The notes below the pieces were generated by a model. The model made no database searches. It saw nothing but the letters and a program-made list of their open reading frames with translations, and was not told the origin of the DNA. A program made the position numbers and the translations under genes. From Candidatus Rokuibacteriota bacterium (GTDB lineage: Bacteria > Methylomirabilota > Methylomirabilia > Rokubacteriales > CSP1-6): a stretch of DNA of 64,000 nt. This document shows, piece by piece, positions 59,993-64,000 of this stretch (its first letter is position 1; every line of letters begins with the position of its first letter). The stretch lies in assembly GCA_003220685.1 (NCBI GenBank), contig QHTE01000044.1, positions 1 through 64,000 on the forward strand. The letters are read 5' to 3'.

Positions 59993-60535
59993 TCAGCCGA
60001 GGAGCTTGCGAACCGAGCCGACGAGGCGCTCGGGGTCGAGCTCGAGGTCCGTGCGGCGCTCGGCGATGCGGCCCTTCGCGTCGACCAGCACGATGAGGCT
60101 GCCGTGCACGATCCGCTCGCGCGTGGTCGCGTGCAGGCCGAAGGCGCCGACCACGCGGCCCACGTCGTCCGACGCGCCCGTCAAGAGATGCCAGCTCGCG
60201 AGGTCGAGACCGTACGCGTCGGCGTAGCGACGCAAGGTCTCGGGTCGGTCGGTGGCCGGATCGAGGGTGATCGAGACGAAGCGCACGAGGCCGTCGAGCT
60301 TCTCGGCGCGGAGCCGGCTCTGGGTCCGGGCGAGCTGCGCCGTGATGAGCGGGCAGGCCTCCGCGCACGTCGTGAAGACGAAGCTGACGACGAGGACGCG
60401 GCCCCGGAGCTGCTCCGACTTCACGAGCGCGCCGGCCTGATCCACGAGCTCGAAGGCCGGCATCATCTCCGCCCCCCCTCGCGAGCACGCGGACAGGAGC
60501 AGGAGCCCAGCGAGCGCCGCCGCCGGCGCTCTCAC
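59993..60535 (-). CDS. Sco1/SenC/PrrC-family copper chaperone lipoprotein
   Basis: A 180-residue lipoprotein. The signal ends in the lipobox LLLLSACSRGG, so the mature protein is anchored by Cys to the membrane. The copper site is FVFTTCAEACPLITAQLARTQ (CxxxC, both Cys present) with the His in VVGAFGLHATTRERIVHGSLIVLV. Sco proteins deliver copper to the CuA centre of cytochrome oxidase or act as thiol-disulfide reductases. GTG60535 starts inside the GTGA overlap with the upstream membrane protein gene, so it is the last gene of the tight ABC-type operon. Confidence 0.86.
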   Translation of the reverse strand: MRAPAAALAGLLLLSACSRGGAEMMPAFELVDQAGALVKSEQLRGRVLVVSFVFTTCAEACPLITAQLARTQSRLRAEKLDGLVRFVSITLDPATDRPETLRRYADAYGLDLASWHLLTGASDDVGRVVGAFGLHATTRERIVHGSLIVLVDAKGRIAERRTDLELDPERLVGSVRKLLG

Positions 60536-61158
60536 GTCGCGGCCGCCGGCCACGCCGGGGCGAGCCCCCTCGCGCGGGCCAGAATCGCGAGCACGACCAG
60601 CGCGTAGCCCGCTGGGATCAGCACCGGCTCGAACCGCTCCCACCACTGAAGCGTGGTCGTCGAGAGTCCCGACACCGCGAGCAGTAGCCCGAACGACCCG
60701 AGCCCGCAGTGGGTGAGCGAGGACACGCTGGCGCCGAGCAGGCCGACGACGCCCGCTCCGCTCAGCGAGCCCACCGCGCCCCAGCGCGTCGCGAGCCCGC
60801 CAATGCCGAGGTACAACCCGACGAGCGCGGAGAACGAGAGGAAGAAGACGAGACTCGACCACGTCAGCTCGTAGCTCCACACCGCGACGCCGAAGGCCGG
60901 GTGGAGGCGTCCGTACTCGAGCAGCGGCTCGCGCGCGATGAGCGCGACGGCGTCCGCCGCCGACGGGGTGAGCCGGGTGATGCGGCGCGCGTTCTCCCAC
61001 GCCGGGTAGAGCCGCAGGTAGTTCGGCGTGCCGCCGAGGCCGGCGACGAGGATGCCGAGAATCAGCGCTTGATAGACGGCGAAGACGGCGAGCGCGGCTG
61101 CCGCCACGGCCCGCTGCCGGGCGCGGGCTCGCGTCGCAAGCGCCCCCAGCGCGCTCAC
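60532..61158 (-). CDS. Uncharacterised polytopic membrane protein in ABC-Sco operon
   Basis: A 208-residue membrane protein with about five hydrophobic segments, e.g. AVAAAALAVFAVYQALILGILVAGLGG, SLVFFLSFSALVGLYLGIGGLA, AGVVGLLGASVSSLTHCGLGSFGLLLAVSGLS and PAGYALVVLAILARA. One segment has T-H-C-G. I do not recognise a family. GTG61158 overlaps the ATPase stop by 4 bp (GTGA) and its own stop overlaps the Sco start the same way. A His-Cys pair inside a helix could bind copper, but this is a guess from position in the operon. Confidence 0.65.
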   Translation of the reverse strand: MSALGALATRARARQRAVAAAALAVFAVYQALILGILVAGLGGTPNYLRLYPAWENARRITRLTPSAADAVALIAREPLLEYGRLHPAFGVAVWSYELTWSSLVFFLSFSALVGLYLGIGGLATRWGAVGSLSGAGVVGLLGASVSSLTHCGLGSFGLLLAVSGLSTTTLQWWERFEPVLIPAGYALVVLAILARARGLAPAWPAAAT

Positions 61159-61958
61159 GGGCGCGGCTCGATCCACGCCCGTCCGCTCTCCTCGCGCACC
61201 TGGGCGAGCACACGAGCCTTGAGGGCCATGAACTCCGGCGTCGCGATGATCTCGGCGGGCCGCGGCCGCGCGAGCTTGACCGGGATCAGATCGCGGATCT
61301 GGCCGGGCCGCGCCGTCATGACCGCCACCCGATCGGCGAGGAAGATCGCCTCGTCGACGTCGTGGGTGACGAACAGCACCGTGGTCTTCACCTCGCGCCA
61401 GACGCCGAGCAGCAGCTCCTGCATCGCCAGGCGCGTCTGCGCGTCGAGGGCCCCGAACGGCTCGTCCATGAGCATCACGCGCGGCCGGTTGACGAGGACG
61501 CGAGCGATGCCCACGCGCTGCTGCATGCCGCCGCTGAGCTCGCCCGGGTACGCGCGCTCGAAGCCGGCCAGGCCAACGAGGCTCAGGTAGGACCGCGCCT
61601 GGGTCGATCGGGCCGCCGGACCGATCCCGCGCATCTTGAGGCCGAACTCGACGTTGCCGAGCACCGTCTTCCACGGAAACAGCGAGTGCTGCTGGAAGAC
61701 CATCCCGCGATCCGCGCCCGGCTCCGTGACGGGCTCGCCGTCCAACACAACCCGCCCGACCGTGGGCGGCACGAAGCCCGCCACCGCGTTGAGCACGGTG
61801 GTCTTGCCGCAGCCCGACGGGCCCAGCAGCGCCACGAACTCGCCCGGCGTAGTCAGCAAGGTGAAACGCCGGATCGCTTCTACCCGACGTCCGTCACGGC
61901 CGAACACGACGCCGAGGTCGGTGATCTCGATCCGTCCGGCGGGCGCCGCGGTGACCAC
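61155..61958 (-). CDS. ABC transporter ATP-binding protein (SsuB/TauB/NrtD type)
   Basis: A 267-residue ATPase. Walker A is LLGPSGCGKTTVLNAV, the signature is PGELSGGMQQRVGIARVLVN, Walker B is MLMDEPFGALDAQTR and the switch His is in LFVTHDVDEA. The QHSLFPWKTVLGNVEFG Q-loop fits the nitrate/sulfonate/taurine family. GTG61958 follows the permease stop (TGA 61964-61966) by 5 bases; it is preferred to earlier CTG. It energises the permease at 61964. Confidence 0.86.
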   Translation of the reverse strand: MVTAAPAGRIEITDLGVVFGRDGRRVEAIRRFTLLTTPGEFVALLGPSGCGKTTVLNAVAGFVPPTVGRVVLDGEPVTEPGADRGMVFQQHSLFPWKTVLGNVEFGLKMRGIGPAARSTQARSYLSLVGLAGFERAYPGELSGGMQQRVGIARVLVNRPRVMLMDEPFGALDAQTRLAMQELLLGVWREVKTTVLFVTHDVDEAIFLADRVAVMTARPGQIRDLIPVKLARPRPAEIIATPEFMALKARVLAQVREESGRAWIEPRP

Positions 61959-61963
61959 GACCG

Positions 61964-62809
61964 TCAGGCCCCGTCCTTCTCGCGGCGGGGCAGCCACGGC
62001 ATGAAGCGAGCGCCGATCAGACGGACCGCCAGGCTCGACAGCATGCCGAGCACGCCGATCGTGAGCATGCCGACGACGATCTGCGGGTACTTCACGATGC
62101 CGTAGGCGACCCACGTGAAGTACCCGACCCCGAACTGCCCGGAGATCATCTCGGCCGAGATCAGACAGATCCACGAGACTCCCATGCCCACCGAGAGCCC
62201 GGTGACGATCGACGGCAGCGCGCCGGGAAGGACAACCTCGCGGAAGATGGCGGCGCGCCGCGCGCCCAGGCTCGTCGCCGCGCGCACGAGCTGGCGGTCG
62301 ATCCCCTCGACGCCGTGGATCGTGTTGAGCACGATCGGGAAGAACGCGCCGAGCGTGGTGATGAACACGATGCTCGACCGCTCGGTGGGCCAGAGCATGA
62401 TGCTGATCGGCACCCACGCCACCGCCGGGATCGGCCGGAACAGCTCGATCGGCGGGAACAAGGTGTCCTCGGCGACGGCGAACCACCCGATGGCGAGGCC
62501 CAGCCCGACGCCGAGCACGGTGGCGATGGCGAAGCCGAGCCAGATGCGCTCGAGACTCGCGACGATGTGGACGTAGAAGCTTCGATTGCTGAACAGCTCG
62601 ATCGCCTCGGCGAGGACCTCGCCCGGCGAGGGGATGTTCTGGAAGCGCACGTAGAGATCGAGGCCCCACAGGGTCGCAACGTGCCACGCGAGCAGGAACA
62701 ACCCGATGGACAGCGCGCGGAGGGCCGGGCGCCGCCAGCTCGTCAGTCGCAGCGGGGCGGCGGCGGTCGCCCGCGCGGCCGGCGCGCGGACGAGCGGCGC
62801 GGTCGCCAT
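61964..62809 (-). CDS. ABC transporter permease (BPD_transp_1, SsuC/TauC type)
   Basis: A 281-residue inner-membrane permease with about six helices. The EAA-loop-like VRAATSLGARRAAIFREVVLPGALPSIVTGLSVGMG (consensus E-A-A-x3-G-x9-I-x-L-P) is the contact point for the ATPase. N-terminal helix ALSIGLFLLAWHVATLWGL and the others are clear. Its neighbours (ATPase downstream, solute-binding protein upstream) make a complete importer. ATG62809 directly follows the solute-binding protein stop at 62810. Confidence 0.86.
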   Translation of the reverse strand: MATAPLVRAPAARATAAAPLRLTSWRRPALRALSIGLFLLAWHVATLWGLDLYVRFQNIPSPGEVLAEAIELFSNRSFYVHIVASLERIWLGFAIATVLGVGLGLAIGWFAVAEDTLFPPIELFRPIPAVAWVPISIMLWPTERSSIVFITTLGAFFPIVLNTIHGVEGIDRQLVRAATSLGARRAAIFREVVLPGALPSIVTGLSVGMGVSWICLISAEMISGQFGVGYFTWVAYGIVKYPQIVVGMLTIGVLGMLSSLAVRLIGARFMPWLPRREKDGA

Positions 62810-64000
62810 CTACTTCGCGACCCCCAGCTTCTTGGCCTCTTCGAGCGAAAGGACCCTGCCGCCGTTCTTGGTCGCGAAGGCCTCGGCTTCTTCCTTCCAG
62901 GCGAAGGCGACGAGCGAAGCGGTCGCGGCCTTGCCGCTGCCGCCGGCCACGTAGAACGCCCGGTGGGCGAAGAGCTTGAGACCCGTCGGATAGTCGAACA
63001 CGTAGGCGGCGTTGACCGCGCGGCCCGCCTGCTCGGCGTCCCGCAAGGCGCCCATCAGGCTCGCCAGCGAGGCGTACGGCCTGATCGGCTCGCCCTTGAG
63101 CCACATCTCGGCCGCCGCCCGCGGGTCCTTGATCGGCGCGCCCGTGCTCGCGTCCTTGCCGTCGAGGGGCGAGGTGCCGGCGACCATGGCACGCTGATCG
63201 CGCGCGTAGTCGCGGCCGAGCTCGCGGTAGGCCTGCTTGATGTAGCGGTCGTCGATGAAGCCCTCGACGTCGGCGCTCTTGATGATGCCCATCTTCTGCA
63301 GGACGGAGGCGTCGTACTTCAGCACCTCCACCCACTGGGGCTTGATGGTCGCGTCGAGCGTGAGGAAGCCGCCGCGCCCGAAGTAGAGGTAAAGCACCTC
63401 CTTGGGGATCGACGTCCACTGCTCCTGCTTCGTGGTGGCCTCCTCGGGATTCCTGGTGATCCACTCGTTGGCCTCGACGACGGCCTTGAGATAGGCCACG
63501 ACGATCTCCGGGTACCGCTCGAGGAAGTCCTTGCGGACGACGGGACCGTGCAGGTACGCGACCGACGCCTGGCTGCCGTCGAAGATCTTCCGCCCGAAGC
63601 CCTTGAACTCCATCAGCTCGCCCCACGGACAGAAGTCGGCGTGGGCATCGATCTTCTTCTCCTGGATACTGGTGGCGCCGATGGGCGGCGCCTGGTTGAT
63701 CAAGGTGAAGAAGTCCGGCGTGAGCCCGCGGTCCACGAGGGCCTTGAGGAGCATCCCGTGGGCGGCCGAGCCGAACGGCACCGACACCCTTTTGCCCTTG
63801 AGGTCCTCGAATCGGTAGATCGGTGCGTCGGCCGGCACCACGATCGAGTTGCCGGAGCCGTGCATGTTGTACCCGGTCATCGACACGATCACCGAGCGGA
63901 GGCTCTGCGTCTCCTGGAAGCGGGCGATGTTGACGAGCAGCGGATAGTCCCCCATGACCCCGATGTCGAGCTTGCCGGCCAGCATCTGGCTCGTGATCGG
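62810..64000 (-). CDS. NMT1/SsuA-type ABC solute-binding protein with C-terminal NosL-like domain (partial)
   Basis: The gene continues past the right edge; about 397 residues are visible. The binding-protein part reads LAGKLDIGVMGDYPLLVNIARFQET, PIYRFEDLKGKRVSVPFGSAAHGMLLKALVDRGL and DFCPWGELMEFKGFGRKIFDGS, typical of NMT1/nitrate-sulfonate binding proteins. The last about 70 residues (NAAYVFDYPTGLKLFAHRAFYVAGG ... FAWKEEAEAFATKNGGRVLSLEEAKKLGVAK) look like the NosL fold of copper chaperones (DY-x-S..., A-F-Y-V, AEAFA-x-x-GG-x-V-L-x-x-E). Such fusion is not standard for NMT1 proteins. The gene heads the operon with permease, ATPase, membrane protein and Sco. Confidence 0.78.
   Translation of the reverse strand, partial: PITSQMLAGKLDIGVMGDYPLLVNIARFQETQSLRSVIVSMTGYNMHGSGNSIVVPADAPIYRFEDLKGKRVSVPFGSAAHGMLLKALVDRGLTPDFFTLINQAPPIGATSIQEKKIDAHADFCPWGELMEFKGFGRKIFDGSQASVAYLHGPVVRKDFLERYPEIVVAYLKAVVEANEWITRNPEEATTKQEQWTSIPKEVLYLYFGRGGFLTLDATIKPQWVEVLKYDASVLQKMGIIKSADVEGFIDDRYIKQAYRELGRDYARDQRAMVAGTSPLDGKDASTGAPIKDPRAAAEMWLKGEPIRPYASLASLMGALRDAEQAGRAVNAAYVFDYPTGLKLFAHRAFYVAGGSGKAATASLVAFAWKEEAEAFATKNGGRVLSLEEAKKLGVAK

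Overview
The window is high-GC bacterial DNA (by eye well above 60% G+C) with dense operons, many GTG and some TTG starts, and frequent 1-4 bp start/stop overlaps. The gene content is that of a soil or groundwater heterotroph with a large catabolic and transport repertoire: six luciferase-like flavin monooxygenase (LLM) loci, three amidohydrolases, orphan ABC solute-binding proteins, a CoxL-type molybdenum hydroxylase subunit, a fumarylacetoacetase-family hydrolase and enolase-superfamily and VOC enzymes. This resembles Candidatus Rokubacteria/Methylomirabilota or a related metagenomic lineage, but that is an impression from composition and gene style, not a proven placement. No rRNA, tRNA or CRISPR array was seen.

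Layout. 1-1.9 kb: a truncated, divergent Tag-type DNA glycosylase, a gene-poor 0.5 kb and a lone integron-type integrase. 2-17 kb: mostly single metabolic genes (gluconolactonase, NHL protein, E1 alpha/beta of a 2-oxoacid or acetoin dehydrogenase with a cupin, protoglobin, enolase-superfamily enzyme, two thioredoxin-fold proteins, FAD oxidoreductase, aminotransferase, LLM, secreted beta-helix protein, esterase, Zn-alcohol dehydrogenase). 17.4-24.6 kb: two soluble hybrid histidine kinases; the first carries seven 92-residue poly-HAMP repeats and three receiver domains. 24.6-30.6 kb: ABM protein, MFS exporter, acyl-CoA ligase, a frameshifted MFS gene, LLM and RidA. 30.6-35.3 kb: a decayed LLM gene, a deacetylase, and an ECF sigma/anti-sigma pair beside a membrane-anchored polymer-type protein; matching ECF promoters lie before the sigma gene and the target gene. 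35.3-40.6 kb: VOC and amidohydrolase genes, MscS channel, FAH hydrolase, LLM. 40.6-42.6 kb: a P-loop NTPase fused to a degenerate class III cyclase domain. 43.2-43.7 kb: a gene graveyard (MerR promoter and head, MFS tail, a truncated small ORF). 43.7-53.7 kb: branched-chain-type solute-binding protein, CoxL, amidohydrolase, SDR, RidA, quinone oxidoreductase, BNR protein, TPR protein, and an amidase with an AtzG-like partner. 53.7-60 kb: three paralogous peptide-type solute-binding protein genes, the third split by a cupin gene, then an alpha/beta hydrolase and an LLM. 60-64 kb: a tight operon of solute-binding protein (with a NosL-like tail), permease, ATPase, membrane protein and Sco lipoprotein, running off the right edge.

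The strongest candidates for something new are the NTPase-cyclase fusion, the SBP/NosL-ABC-Sco operon, the ECF regulon with its paired promoters, and the poly-HAMP kinase pair. Several genes (27979-29163, 30583-31230, 43331-43691, 56890-58123) are visibly broken, so the region is under active decay or the assembly carries indels.
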